Below, one piece after another: positions 7,949 to 15,647 of a DNA stretch of 19,302 nucleotides. The DNA is from Desulfobacterales bacterium (GTDB taxonomy: Bacteria > Desulfobacterota > Desulfobacteria > Desulfobacterales > JAHEIW01). A model generated the notes under the pieces. It was not told where the DNA came from and did no database searches. It was given only the letters and a program-made list of their open reading frames with translations. The stretch covers positions 1 through 19,302 of the forward strand of contig JAQYWI010000103.1 of assembly GCA_030145015.1 (NCBI GenBank), written 5' to 3'. The position numbers and the translations under genes were made by a program. How positions within the stretch are numbered: position 1 is the first letter of the stretch; each line of letters begins with the position of its first letter.

Positions 7949-9157
7949 CTATTGCTTTAAAGGTACGAGTGTGCCTTCTTTCACCGTCAGCCAGCCCGAG
8001 ATGGGTCGGAAGACGCTCTGCCGGACTTCAACCATAAAACCGGAATTTTGAGCCAGATGATCGCTTGCTGAAAAACTGACCGGAGGCGCAATGCCGCTCT
8101 GCCAATTTTTTATACCTTCAAGCGCTGCGATGTAGCTTTCGCGGGTGACATTTCTGCCCGCCCTTTCAAGTCCCTCCACAAAAAGTTTGGCAAAAAAGTA
8201 GCCATAGAGGCTGTAACGATTCGGCGTTTTGTCTCTATCTTTGCCATACTGGTCCACGATCCTTCTGTATTCGGCCACGGCCGGATCTTTGGAGTGCACC
8301 GGATCAGGCCATAGAGAAAGTCCCCAGACGCCTTCGCCGACGCCACCGGACAGGTTGATATATTTTTCGTCCGTTAAAGGACCCGAAGATATGATTTTAG
8401 TATCTTTCCAACCCTGTTTGTGGGCCTCTTTCAGGAATGTGGCTCCCGGAGGGGGTGTCGCAACCAGGAGACAGGCGTCCAGATTGGCTTTGCGCAGCTT
8501 GGCCACCTGGGCGCTCAGGTCCTTTGCCCCGCGTTTATAAGACTCTGCCGCCGCCCATTTCAACCCTAATTTCTGGAGCGTTTTTTGACCGGGATCCCTG
8601 AAGGTGTGGCCATATGCATCGTCCTGATACAGGATTCCGATTCTTTTAAACCCTTTGACCTTTACTAACCAGGTGACAACCAGTTCGGATTGATTCGAAT
8701 ACGGCGTGAAGGATGTAAAAATCGTCTTTTGACCTGAAATCGGTACCCCTTGAAAGGGGAACAGCAAGGGTACTTTGTTTTGGGTCAGGTATTTCACGGT
8801 TGCCATGACCGGTCCGGTTCCCTGGGAAGCCAGAATGGCAAATACTTTATCCTGTTCCACCAGACGTTTGGTGTTACCCACCGCATTCTGGGGTTTATAG
8901 CCGTCATCATAATACTGGGTCATGATTTTGCGGCCGTTTACCCCGCCCTGGGCGTTGACATATCCGATGTAGGATTCAAGCCCATTGTTGACCAGCTGGG
9001 TGCCCGGATAAACCAGCGGCCCCGAGAAGCTGTTGGAGCATCCGACAAGGACCGAGTTGTCGGTAACCCCCACTTCGGCGTTGACATTGTTTACCGCAAA
9101 GCAGAGTGCCACGAAAACGATAAGTCCGAAGATGGAAAAATACCTGGGTTTAAACAT
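7949..9157 (-). CDS. livK: ABC transporter periplasmic substrate-binding protein (LivK-like)
   Basis: This 402-residue exported protein of the type 1 periplasmic-binding fold captures the substrate for LivHMGF. The start is ATG at 9157 (minus strand), with AAAGGAGG seven bases upstream; an in-frame ATG six codons earlier lies before that ribosome site and is rejected. The N-terminus is a Sec signal peptide: Lys/Arg, a hydrophobic core (FSIFGLIVFVALCFAV), then cleavage probably after VNA, before EVGVTDN. The mature part has the family words SFSGPLVYPG, YVNAQGGVNGRKI and GILYQDDAYGH. It is the last gene of the minus-strand livH-livM-livK set, 58 bases after livM. The ligand cannot be told from sequence; context suggests the aromatic or heterocyclic acid metabolised here. 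Confidence 0.95.
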   Translation of the reverse strand: MFKPRYFSIFGLIVFVALCFAVNNVNAEVGVTDNSVLVGCSNSFSGPLVYPGTQLVNNGLESYIGYVNAQGGVNGRKIMTQYYDDGYKPQNAVGNTKRLVEQDKVFAILASQGTGPVMATVKYLTQNKVPLLFPFQGVPISGQKTIFTSFTPYSNQSELVVTWLVKVKGFKRIGILYQDDAYGHTFRDPGQKTLQKLGLKWAAAESYKRGAKDLSAQVAKLRKANLDACLLVATPPPGATFLKEAHKQGWKDTKIISSGPLTDEKYINLSGGVGEGVWGLSLWPDPVHSKDPAVAEYRRIVDQYGKDRDKTPNRYSLYGYFFAKLFVEGLERAGRNVTRESYIAALEGIKNWQSGIAPPVSFSASDHLAQNSGFMVEVRQSVFRPISGWLTVKEGTLVPLKQ

Positions 9158-9215
9158 AATGGAACCTCCTTTCATGGTGGGATTGATTGGAATTTGTTTT
9201 TGGTATCACGAAATA

Positions 9216-10157
9216 TCAGCGAAACCTTTCTCTTAGATCGCTTAGCATACCGACGATACCCCTTGGCATGAATATCATAAAGATGATCAGCGATAAACCA
9301 AAAATCAAGATCTGCAGGTCCAGCAAACCCGCCAGCACCTGTTGCATACCGGTCAGGATGACCGCTCCGATAATGGACCCTAAAATCGAGCCCATCCCGC
9401 CGATGACGATCATGGCAATAAAGTCGATTGAAAGTTCAATCGTAAAGGCATCCGGAGACAAATACGTGATCAGGAAAGCAAACAGGCCGCCGGCAACACC
9501 CGTATAGAAGGCACTGACGGCAAAGGCGATGGTCTTGTATTTGGCCAGATCGACGCCGATGGTCCGGGCGGCAATTTCACTCTCCCTCAAGGCGATAAAG
9601 GCTCTGCCGATATACCCGTTTACCAGGTTCTTCGCCAGGAGGGTCATGAGTATCGTTACCGGGATAATCAGATAAAAAAGCTTAAAATCCGAATCAAAAA
9701 CGAGGCCGCCGATTCTGGCGGTGGGCACGCTGAAACCGTCATCACCGCCGGTCACGGAGCTCCACTGCAGAATGATTTCACTGACTACAACGCCGAATGC
9801 CAGCGTGGCCATGGCAATGTAAAAGCCTTTTAAGCGCAGGATCGGGATCCCCAGAAGAAAGCCGATCAGCCCGCTGATCGTGCCGGCCAGCAAAAGCGTG
9901 ACAGGGCAGGGCACCCATTCAAAAGTGGCCGTAAAAAGGGCGGTCACATAGGCGCCGATGGCCAGAAAACCGGCATGCCCGGCGGCGATCTGGCCTGTAT
10001 ATCCCATCAATAGATTCAAACCCAGAGAAACCAATGCATAAATCGCCAGCAGGCTCAACAGAAAAATAGTGAATTTTCCTAAAAACAGGGGCAGACTGAG
10101 CAAAACGATTAAAGCGGCTGTCCAGCCCAATATTTTCCACTTTCCTGACGGCTGCAT
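9216..10157 (-). CDS. livM: ABC transporter permease (LivM-like)
   Basis: This 313-residue inner-membrane permease has about eight to nine hydrophobic segments, starting with WTAALIVLLSLPLFLG. The LivM hallmark GLNLLMGYTGQIAAGHAGF follows, and the C-terminal coupling region has GGMGSILGSIIGAVIL. With LivH it forms the membrane channel. The start is supported by AAGGT eight bases upstream, just after the livH stop codon, and the livH-livM gap is 13 bases. Length is typical of LivM. Confidence 0.95.
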   Translation of the reverse strand: MQPSGKWKILGWTAALIVLLSLPLFLGKFTIFLLSLLAIYALVSLGLNLLMGYTGQIAAGHAGFLAIGAYVTALFTATFEWVPCPVTLLLAGTISGLIGFLLGIPILRLKGFYIAMATLAFGVVVSEIILQWSSVTGGDDGFSVPTARIGGLVFDSDFKLFYLIIPVTILMTLLAKNLVNGYIGRAFIALRESEIAARTIGVDLAKYKTIAFAVSAFYTGVAGGLFAFLITYLSPDAFTIELSIDFIAMIVIGGMGSILGSIIGAVILTGMQQVLAGLLDLQILIFGLSLIIFMIFMPRGIVGMLSDLRERFR

Positions 10158-10170
10158 CGAAAATTACCTT

Positions 10171-11037
10171 TTAAACCTTGGTAAAGCGCTCCATTCCCAT
10201 GATCCCCTTGGGGCGGATCACCAAAACGATGAAAATCACCGCGAAGGGCACTACATTTTTAATTTGAGATGGTAGATACAGGGGCGCGACATTGTCGATT
10301 ACGCCCAGAAGCATCCCGCCAATAATCGCGCCCGGGATACTGCCCCAGCCGCCTAATATGGCGGCGGCAAAACCGTTGATGACCACGATGCCCATATGCG
10401 TGCTGAGAAAAACAACCGGCGCCATAAGAATACCCGCGACCGCGGCCACCAGAAAACTGATGGCCCAGGTGACCGCAAAGGATTGCTTGACATTCACCCC
10501 CATCAGCAAGGCGGCGTTCTGACTTTCACTGACCGCCCGCATGGCAGTCCCATAACGCGTGTACCTGAAAAAAGCATACAGAATCACCATGAGCAGAACC
10601 GTCGCCCCGATATTTCCGAGACCGATCAAATCGATCGTGGCGCTTCCAATCGCAATGGTTTCATCGGGGAAGACACTGGGATAGGGGTAGTCGTTGTGGC
10701 TCCAGATGAAGCCGGACAAACTTTTCATGACGATGGACACCCCCAGGGTAATGATAAAGATATTGAAATGGGGGGCCCGCATGGCCGGGCGTATCACCAG
10801 CCGCTCGGTGATGAGCCCCAACACGGTTGAAATCAGGAGCGTCAGTAAAATAGCGATCCAAAGCGAAAGCCCCAGCATATTAAAAAAGGTAAATCCCACA
10901 AAGGCAGAAACCATCGACATTTCGCCCTGGGCAAAATTGACATGTTCGGTTGTGTTATAGATTAAGGCCAGCCCCAGGGCCACAAGGGCATAGATACTGC
11001 CGGTGGCCAGACCGCTGAATATGACCTGAAGTAGCAT
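10171..11037 (-). CDS. livH: ABC transporter permease (LivH-like)
   Basis: This 288-residue permease is the partner of LivM. It shows the LivH opening (GLATGSIYALVALGLALIYN), the NFAQGEMSM motif, about eight membrane segments and a C-terminal GWGSIPGAIIGGMLLGVID coupling loop. The start codon has AGGGGAG about five bases upstream (minus strand, 11043-11049). It is the first gene of the leftward livH-livM-livK operon. Transcription would begin in the 11038-11413 spacer, which also serves the rightward VOC-ligase-hyuB operon. Confidence 0.95.
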   Translation of the reverse strand: MLLQVIFSGLATGSIYALVALGLALIYNTTEHVNFAQGEMSMVSAFVGFTFFNMLGLSLWIAILLTLLISTVLGLITERLVIRPAMRAPHFNIFIITLGVSIVMKSLSGFIWSHNDYPYPSVFPDETIAIGSATIDLIGLGNIGATVLLMVILYAFFRYTRYGTAMRAVSESQNAALLMGVNVKQSFAVTWAISFLVAAVAGILMAPVVFLSTHMGIVVINGFAAAILGGWGSIPGAIIGGMLLGVIDNVAPLYLPSQIKNVVPFAVIFIVLVIRPKGIMGMERFTKV

Positions 11038-11119
11038 ATGATCTCCCCTGCGGGGTTAAGAAGAGATTTGAGATGGGTTTAAAATAATGTGTGGGCAAGT
11101 TTTGCCCGGGGACCTGTCG

Positions 11120-11148
11120 TTGACAACCATTTTCGTATACTGTATACA
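11120..11148 (+). promoter_or_regulatory. Candidate sigma-70 promoter overlapping a GTATAC palindrome
   Basis: TTGACA at 11120-11125 and TATACA at 11143-11148 are separated by exactly 17 bases, close to consensus for a rightward promoter. The -10 box overlaps a 13-base palindrome, GTATAC-T-GTATAC, at 11135-11147, suitable as a repressor site; GTATAC-centred sites are common for GntR/FCD-type regulators. Nearby 11093-11107 is a 6-bp hairpin (GGGCAA/TTGCCC). The promoter would drive the VOC-ligase-hyuB operon through a leader of about 250 bases. The palindrome could also control the leftward liv operon. No regulator gene is in the window. Confidence 0.55.
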
Positions 11149-11181
11149 ACCGGATAGCATAAGCCATCATCACTGTCAACC

Positions 11182-11344
11182 AGAAGCCATCTCAAAAATG
11201 TCTTTTGGTCCAACCCGCCAGAGGCGGATAAATATCTTTGTTGGTGCCTCGCTTCAAATCCTCGACATACAACAGTATGCCTCCGATTTGAAACTCGGCC
11301 CCGTTGCGATCTTGAACCAAAATCCTATTTTTGAGATGGCTTCT
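11182..11344. repeat. 163-base inverted-repeat element with 18-bp perfect ends
   Basis: The ends AGAAGCCATCTCAAAAAT (11182-11199) and ATTTTTGAGATGGCTTCT (11327-11344) are perfect inverse complements. Complementarity continues inward imperfectly (TTTTGGTCCAA with TTGAACCAAAA), and a further inner dyad is present (TTCAAATC and GATTTGAA). A related half-site, ATTTGAGATGGGTTTAAAATAA, lies at about 11067-11088. There is no transposase; a small non-autonomous element or a large REP-type structure is possible. It fills most of the leader of the VOC gene. The ORF-like stretch through it is not coding. Confidence 0.8.
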
Positions 11345-11413
11345 AGAGACATTTGAAAAATACTGCCTTTTGCTGAAGAAAGAAATCCCTCGCGCTGATC
11401 TTTAAAGTAGAAA

Positions 11414-11815
11414 ATGGCGATTTTCAAGAAATTTGATCATATCGGGGTTGTCGTTGAAGATCTCCCGAAAGCAATGGATGTGCTTACGCACTTTTTTGAG
11501 CTGGAGTCCCGGGAGGTGATGGAAATTAAAGACGCCGGAATACGGATTGCCTTTTATCCGCTGGGTTCCGGTCAAATGGAGCTTATCGAATTTCAAAAGC
11601 CGATCGAGGGTGTTGATCCGATTGTGACCCGGCCGGGAGGTGGAGTTCAGCACGTTGCCTTTCAGGTTGATGATTTTCCTCAGACATTAAAGATGCTGAC
11701 CGCTAAAGGATTGAAGCTGGTAAAAGGCTTCCCGCGAACTGGCGCCCATGGCCAGGTGGCCTTCTTTTATCCGACCGAAGGGTTGGATCTGTTGATCGAG
11801 ATATGTGAATCTTGA
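11414..11815 (+). CDS. VOC-family protein, methylmalonyl-CoA-epimerase-like
   Basis: This 133-residue protein has two beta-alpha-beta-beta-beta modules of the vicinal-oxygen-chelate fold. Likely metal ligands at the epimerase positions are His9 (FDHIGVVVED), Glu56 (QMELIEF), His80 (VQHVAFQVDD) and Glu129 (LLIEI). Length equals that of methylmalonyl-CoA epimerases. It could epimerise a branched acyl-CoA, which would fit a B12-dependent mutase step, or be a lyase or isomerase of the same fold. No mutase gene is in the window. ATG 11414 fits the family start; the ribosome site is weak. It is the first gene of the VOC-ligase-hyuB unit, with 19 bases to the ligase. Confidence 0.85.
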   Translation: MAIFKKFDHIGVVVEDLPKAMDVLTHFFELESREVMEIKDAGIRIAFYPLGSGQMELIEFQKPIEGVDPIVTRPGGGVQHVAFQVDDFPQTLKMLTAKGLKLVKGFPRTGAHGQVAFFYPTEGLDLLIEICES

Positions 11816-11834
11816 GGTTTCAATAAAAAGACCC

Positions 11835-13193
11835 ATGCAAGCAGACAGGCAATTTTGGAACGAAGATGTTGAGACCCTTTCTCCGGAAGGCATGCAAGCG
11901 CTTCAATGGAGACGTTTAAAAAAACAACTTCAGTATAATTTCGAAAATTCATTCTATTATCGCCAGGAAAAATTTCAAAAAGCCGGGCTGACACCTGACG
12001 ATATTCAAACCTTCGAAGACTTCCGGAAGATTCCGCTCATGACCAAGGATGAGCACCGCTGGATACAGACGGAATCGATGCGAAAGTTCGGGCATCCCTA
12101 CGGTCTGATCACCTGCGCACCCCGGGAAAAAATTGTGCGGATCAATTCCACCAGCGGTACCACCGGCCAGCCCACCCTGTACACGCTTACCGGAAATGAT
12201 ATCAAGGTACTTAACGAAATGCATTGCCGCAAATACTGGCGAACGGGTCTGCGACCGGGCCATATTGTACTGCAGGCGCTTTCTTTGAGTATGTTTACCG
12301 GAGGCCTGCCCCTTTCCGACGGCCTGCAAGCCATGGGACTCTGCGTGGTGCCGGTGGGTATCGAAGGCGGAACCCGACGGGTGCTGGATTTTGCGCTTCT
12401 AACCAAACCCGATGTGCTGATTGCCACACCGTCTTTCGGCGAATACCTCATCGAACAGGCACCTAAACTTATCGGCAAAGATGCGCGCGAGCTGGGTATT
12501 CGGTGGTTTTATTGTGCCGGTGAGCCCGGCGCCGGCATCCCTTCGTTGAGAAACAAATTGCAGGAGGGTTTCGGCGCAAAAGTATTTGACCACACCGGCG
12601 GAGGGCATGCCTTTCATGGAATTTCCTGTGAAACCGAGCCGTACCCGGGAATGCATTTTGTTTCCGGCGATCACTGCGTTCTTGAGCTGGTCGATCCGAA
12701 AACCAAAGACCCCATTGAAATCAACCACGGCGCTATGGGCGAAATGGTGTTTAGCTTTATCGGCTGGGAAGGCGGACCATTTATGCGTTATGCCTTAGGT
12801 GATCTGATTCAAATTTTTAGCGAGCCCTGTGGTTGCGGCTGGCCTGAAATGCGGTTTAAAATTCTAGGCCGGGCGGATGACATGCTGATCATTAAAGGGG
12901 TCAATCTGTATCCAGCGGCCCTAAAGGGGCTGGTGGGTGAACTTGAACCCAGAACCAGCGGAGCGCTGCGAATTGTGCTGGAGCAGCCCGGCCCCCTCGT
13001 TAAACCACCGCTAAAGATCCGCATCGAATACGGGTTTAAGGATATAAGCGCGGAAGATATGCATAAACTGAAGACCGAACTTACCCAACTCATCAAAGAC
13101 CGCTTAAGGGTGAGTCCCGATATCGAGCTTGTCCCGCCATTTTCGTTGCCCCGGGAATCAGGCAAAATATCCTTGATCGAAATAAAGACATGA
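11835..13193 (+). CDS. Phenylacetate-CoA-ligase-like (PaaK family) aryl-CoA ligase
   Basis: This 452-residue adenylate-forming enzyme probably makes an aryl- or arylacetyl-CoA with ATP. Family features in order: N-terminal ETLSPEGMQALQWRRLKKQL, the phosphate loop INSTSGTTGQP, the mid-region HTGGGHAFHG before an acidic CE pair, YALGDL as the adenine/ribose Asp motif, the hinge GRADDMLIIKGVNLYP, and the C-terminal PRESGKISLIE carrying the catalytic-type lysine. Length is slightly above typical PaaK (about 430-440). ATG 11835 was chosen because the upstream in-frame TTG at 11805 lies inside the VOC gene. It overlaps hyuB by four bases (ATGA). Phenylacetate, indoleacetate or a ring-opened dicarboxylic product are possible substrates; context favours a nitrogen-heterocycle derivative. 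Confidence 0.92.
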   Translation: MQADRQFWNEDVETLSPEGMQALQWRRLKKQLQYNFENSFYYRQEKFQKAGLTPDDIQTFEDFRKIPLMTKDEHRWIQTESMRKFGHPYGLITCAPREKIVRINSTSGTTGQPTLYTLTGNDIKVLNEMHCRKYWRTGLRPGHIVLQALSLSMFTGGLPLSDGLQAMGLCVVPVGIEGGTRRVLDFALLTKPDVLIATPSFGEYLIEQAPKLIGKDARELGIRWFYCAGEPGAGIPSLRNKLQEGFGAKVFDHTGGGHAFHGISCETEPYPGMHFVSGDHCVLELVDPKTKDPIEINHGAMGEMVFSFIGWEGGPFMRYALGDLIQIFSEPCGCGWPEMRFKILGRADDMLIIKGVNLYPAALKGLVGELEPRTSGALRIVLEQPGPLVKPPLKIRIEYGFKDISAEDMHKLKTELTQLIKDRLRVSPDIELVPPFSLPRESGKISLIEIKT

Positions 13194-14944
13194 AATCATC
13201 AGATCGTACCGACAAAGTGCTGACATCCATTCTCCAATGCCGCCTGAAGGCCATTACGGAGGAGATGGGTTACACTTTGCTGCGGACCAGCCGATCCCCG
13301 ATCCTCAACGAGGCCCGGGACTTTGTTACCGGTCTATACGACGCGCAAGGCAGGATGCTCGAGCAGGCCGAGTATATCCCTGTGCTTGCTTTCGCACTTG
13401 AACCCGTCTGCAAAAAGATTGTTGAATATTTCGACGATGATATTCACCCCGGTGATGTCATTTTGCATAACGATGTTTTTAGCGGCGGCAACCAGAATGC
13501 CGATGTCGCAACCTTTAAACCCATTTTTCACGATGGTGAGCTTTTTGCCTGGGCAGCTGTAAAAGGCCATCAGGCCGATATCGGCGGTGCCGTGGCCGGC
13601 GGGTATAACCCGGAGGCCCGCGAGGTCTGGCAGGAGGCGCTGCGAATTACACCCGTTAAGCTTATCGAGAAAGAAAAACTGCGACGGGATGTCTGGGATT
13701 TGATTTTTGCCAATATTCGCTATCCCATTGTAGAAGAAGACATTAAAGCCCAGATAGGTGCATGTTCGGTTGGCGAAAGACGCGTGCATTCGCTCCTGGA
13801 ACGCTATGGGATTGATCAATTGCGTGCGCAGATTACACTTCTTTTTGACGCGACTGAAAAGATGGTGCGTGCTGAAATCGGAAGAATCCCTGATGGGCAG
13901 TACCACGGTACAAGCTGGATGTACTATGACGGCATTCAGGACGGCTCTAAATTTAAGATAAATCTGACCGTAACGGTTCAAGACGATGAAATTTATTTTG
14001 ACTATACCGGAACCGACAGTCAGACCGAGGGTTTTGCCAACGCGCCGCTGGGCGCCAGCATGTCAGCTGTAATTCTCACCTTTTTAATGCTAATCGATCC
14101 CGATATTGCCCATAATGACGGTCTTTTGAGGGCATTGCATGTGCATATCCCGGAAGGAACCTTTTTAAATGCCAAGTATCCGGCCGCCACAACCTTTGGC
14201 AACAGCATCACCGGACCCAATGCAGATGCAATCTTAAAGGCACTTTCAGAAGCAATTCCGGATAAAGTCACCGCCGGTTGGAATCGGATGCTGGCATTGG
14301 CCGTATCCGGCATCGACCCGCGCAGAAATCGACCTTACGTGGATATTCTATTCAACGCTTTGAAAGGGGGTTCGGGTGCCATGCAGGGTTGTGACGGCTA
14401 TGACCATATCGGTTTGATTAACTGTGCCGGCGGAATTTTAGCACAGGATCCCGAGATGTTCGAATTACAGACCCCGAATTTTATTGTCAAACATGAATAT
14501 GCGCCCGATTCAGCCGGAGCCGGAAAATGGCGGGGCGGCCTTGGGGTGGAGACTGTCATTAAATTTGGTGGTGAAAAATCCAAAGCGGTCGTGTTTGGAG
14601 ATGGCGTTGATGACGAAACCCGGGCCTTCGGGCTTTTCGGCGGTAAGGCGGGCAGTATTAATGAGATGGAGTTCAGGTTCCCGGATGGAGGCTCTCATAA
14701 ACCAAAATCCAAAGAGATTGTTTCCGACTTACCCAACGGCACGATCATGCGCCAGGTGGCCGGAGGCGGAGGCGGTTACGGTGAAGCCTATCAGAGGCCG
14801 GCGGAAAGGGTCGTCAAAGAGGTGAAAAATGGAACGCTTTCGCTCAAAAAAGCCAAAGAAGTTTACGGTATTGCGCTTGATCCGACGACGCTGGACATGA
14901 ATCGGTCTGAGACCGAACGGCTGCGCGGCAAAAGAAAAAAGTAG
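13190..14944 (+). CDS. hyuB: Hydantoinase/oxoprolinase family protein, subunit B (HyuB-like)
   Basis: This 584-residue protein is the partner type of HyuA in N-methylhydantoinase, 5-oxoprolinase and acetone/acetophenone carboxylases. It shows the domain start (TEEMGYTLLRTSRSPILNEARDF), a probable metal-site region HNDVFSGGNQNADV (from His93) and KGHQADIGG (His127, Asp130), the ITGPNADAI word and the glycine-rich C-terminal GGGGGYG. Length is normal for HyuB. The ATG overlaps the ligase stop codon, implying translational coupling. It lies about 7 kb from hyuA in a different transcription unit. Together the two could hydrolyse a lactam produced by the Mo hydroxylase. A carboxylase function is possible in principle. 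The next gene is convergent, and the 38-base gap shows no obvious terminator. Confidence 0.93.
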   Translation: MKSSDRTDKVLTSILQCRLKAITEEMGYTLLRTSRSPILNEARDFVTGLYDAQGRMLEQAEYIPVLAFALEPVCKKIVEYFDDDIHPGDVILHNDVFSGGNQNADVATFKPIFHDGELFAWAAVKGHQADIGGAVAGGYNPEAREVWQEALRITPVKLIEKEKLRRDVWDLIFANIRYPIVEEDIKAQIGACSVGERRVHSLLERYGIDQLRAQITLLFDATEKMVRAEIGRIPDGQYHGTSWMYYDGIQDGSKFKINLTVTVQDDEIYFDYTGTDSQTEGFANAPLGASMSAVILTFLMLIDPDIAHNDGLLRALHVHIPEGTFLNAKYPAATTFGNSITGPNADAILKALSEAIPDKVTAGWNRMLALAVSGIDPRRNRPYVDILFNALKGGSGAMQGCDGYDHIGLINCAGGILAQDPEMFELQTPNFIVKHEYAPDSAGAGKWRGGLGVETVIKFGGEKSKAVVFGDGVDDETRAFGLFGGKAGSINEMEFRFPDGGSHKPKSKEIVSDLPNGTIMRQVAGGGGGYGEAYQRPAERVVKEVKNGTLSLKKAKEVYGIALDPTTLDMNRSETERLRGKRKK

Positions 14945-14982
14945 GAAATAAGAAGTGGGAATTGGGAAGGCGGAATGCGGAA

Positions 14983-15606
14983 TTACACTGTTTTTTCAAG
15001 CCTTTTTTTCAGGTATTCAAAGTCTTGCGGGGTGTCGATGTCGAAAAAACAGAGGGGGTCGTCAATTTCAATCGTTAATACCTGATCCGGATTGTCATCG
15101 ATGAGTTGCCGGGCACCTGTGTCGCCTTTTATGTCCATCAGATGGTTGTAAAATCGGCGGCTGAATATCGCAGGGTTTTTTCTTTGGCCCCTGTACGTCG
15201 GAACGCAAATATCGCTATCGACGGACCAAAATCTTTCCAGTAAAGTATTGATGGTCTCCGAATTCAGCATGGGCTGGTCGCCCAGCAGAAATATTACCGC
15301 AGGGAAATCGTTTTTAAGCGCTGACAAACCAATTCTGAGGGAATGGCTTTGTCCCTTTTTATAATGCGGGTTGACTTCTATATGAAGCTTTGAATGCTGC
15401 GTTTTTTCAGCGAGTGCCTGCAGAATTTTTTGATGGGCGTATCCTAAAACCAGAACAATCCTGCTAAGCCTGGAGTTTAATGCCGCATCCAATACCCATT
15501 CAATCAGGTATTTACCTTTTAGGCGCAAAAGCTGCTTTGGCTGGCCGAATCGTGTCGCTGCACCGGCCGCCAGGATAATTCCGGCAGTTGGCTTCTCCAG
15601 ACTCAT
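14983..15606 (-). CDS. mocA: MocA-like molybdenum cofactor cytidylyltransferase (NTP-transferase family)
   Basis: This 207-residue nucleotidyltransferase probably attaches CMP to the Mo-molybdopterin, giving the cytosine-dinucleotide cofactor used by bacterial hydroxylases of this family. It has the nucleotide-binding loop LAAGAATRFGQPKQLL (residues 12-27), GDQPM with the metal Asp (109-113), GDTGARQL (161-168) and DIDTPQD (189-195). The long loop sequence and GDTGAR are typical of MocA rather than MobA. Start ATG is preceded by CAGGTAA. It is on the minus strand, convergent with hyuB, and lies near other cofactor genes, which supports a role in maturing the hydroxylase encoded upstream. Confidence 0.9.
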   Translation of the reverse strand: MSLEKPTAGIILAAGAATRFGQPKQLLRLKGKYLIEWVLDAALNSRLSRIVLVLGYAHQKILQALAEKTQHSKLHIEVNPHYKKGQSHSLRIGLSALKNDFPAVIFLLGDQPMLNSETINTLLERFWSVDSDICVPTYRGQRKNPAIFSRRFYNHLMDIKGDTGARQLIDDNPDQVLTIEIDDPLCFFDIDTPQDFEYLKKRLEKTV

Positions 15607-15647
15607 GATATTACCTGAATTTTGAACAGGTCAAAAACTTTCAAATA

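Noticed and set aside
8750..9271. 173-residue plus-strand frame opposite livK
   Set aside because: It is the complement of livK codons and of its ribosome site; no independent support.
11182..11344. Riboswitch in the leader of the VOC gene
   Set aside because: The structure is a simple end-to-end inverted repeat related to another element at 15648-15861, with no conserved aptamer I could recognise.
11087..11356. 89-residue open frame running through the promoter and repeat element
   Set aside because: It reads across a palindrome, the promoter and a perfect inverted repeat, and has no protein-like motif or ribosome site.
13334..13981. 215-residue open frame on the minus strand inside hyuB
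   Set aside because: Antisense to conserved HyuB sequence with no family features.
4062..14944. Acetone or acetophenone carboxylase in place of a lactam hydrolase
   Set aside because: The Hyu-type subunits fit either, but no gamma/third carboxylase subunit is present, and a Mo hydroxylase next to HyuA fits ring hydroxylation followed by lactam opening better. Not fully excluded.
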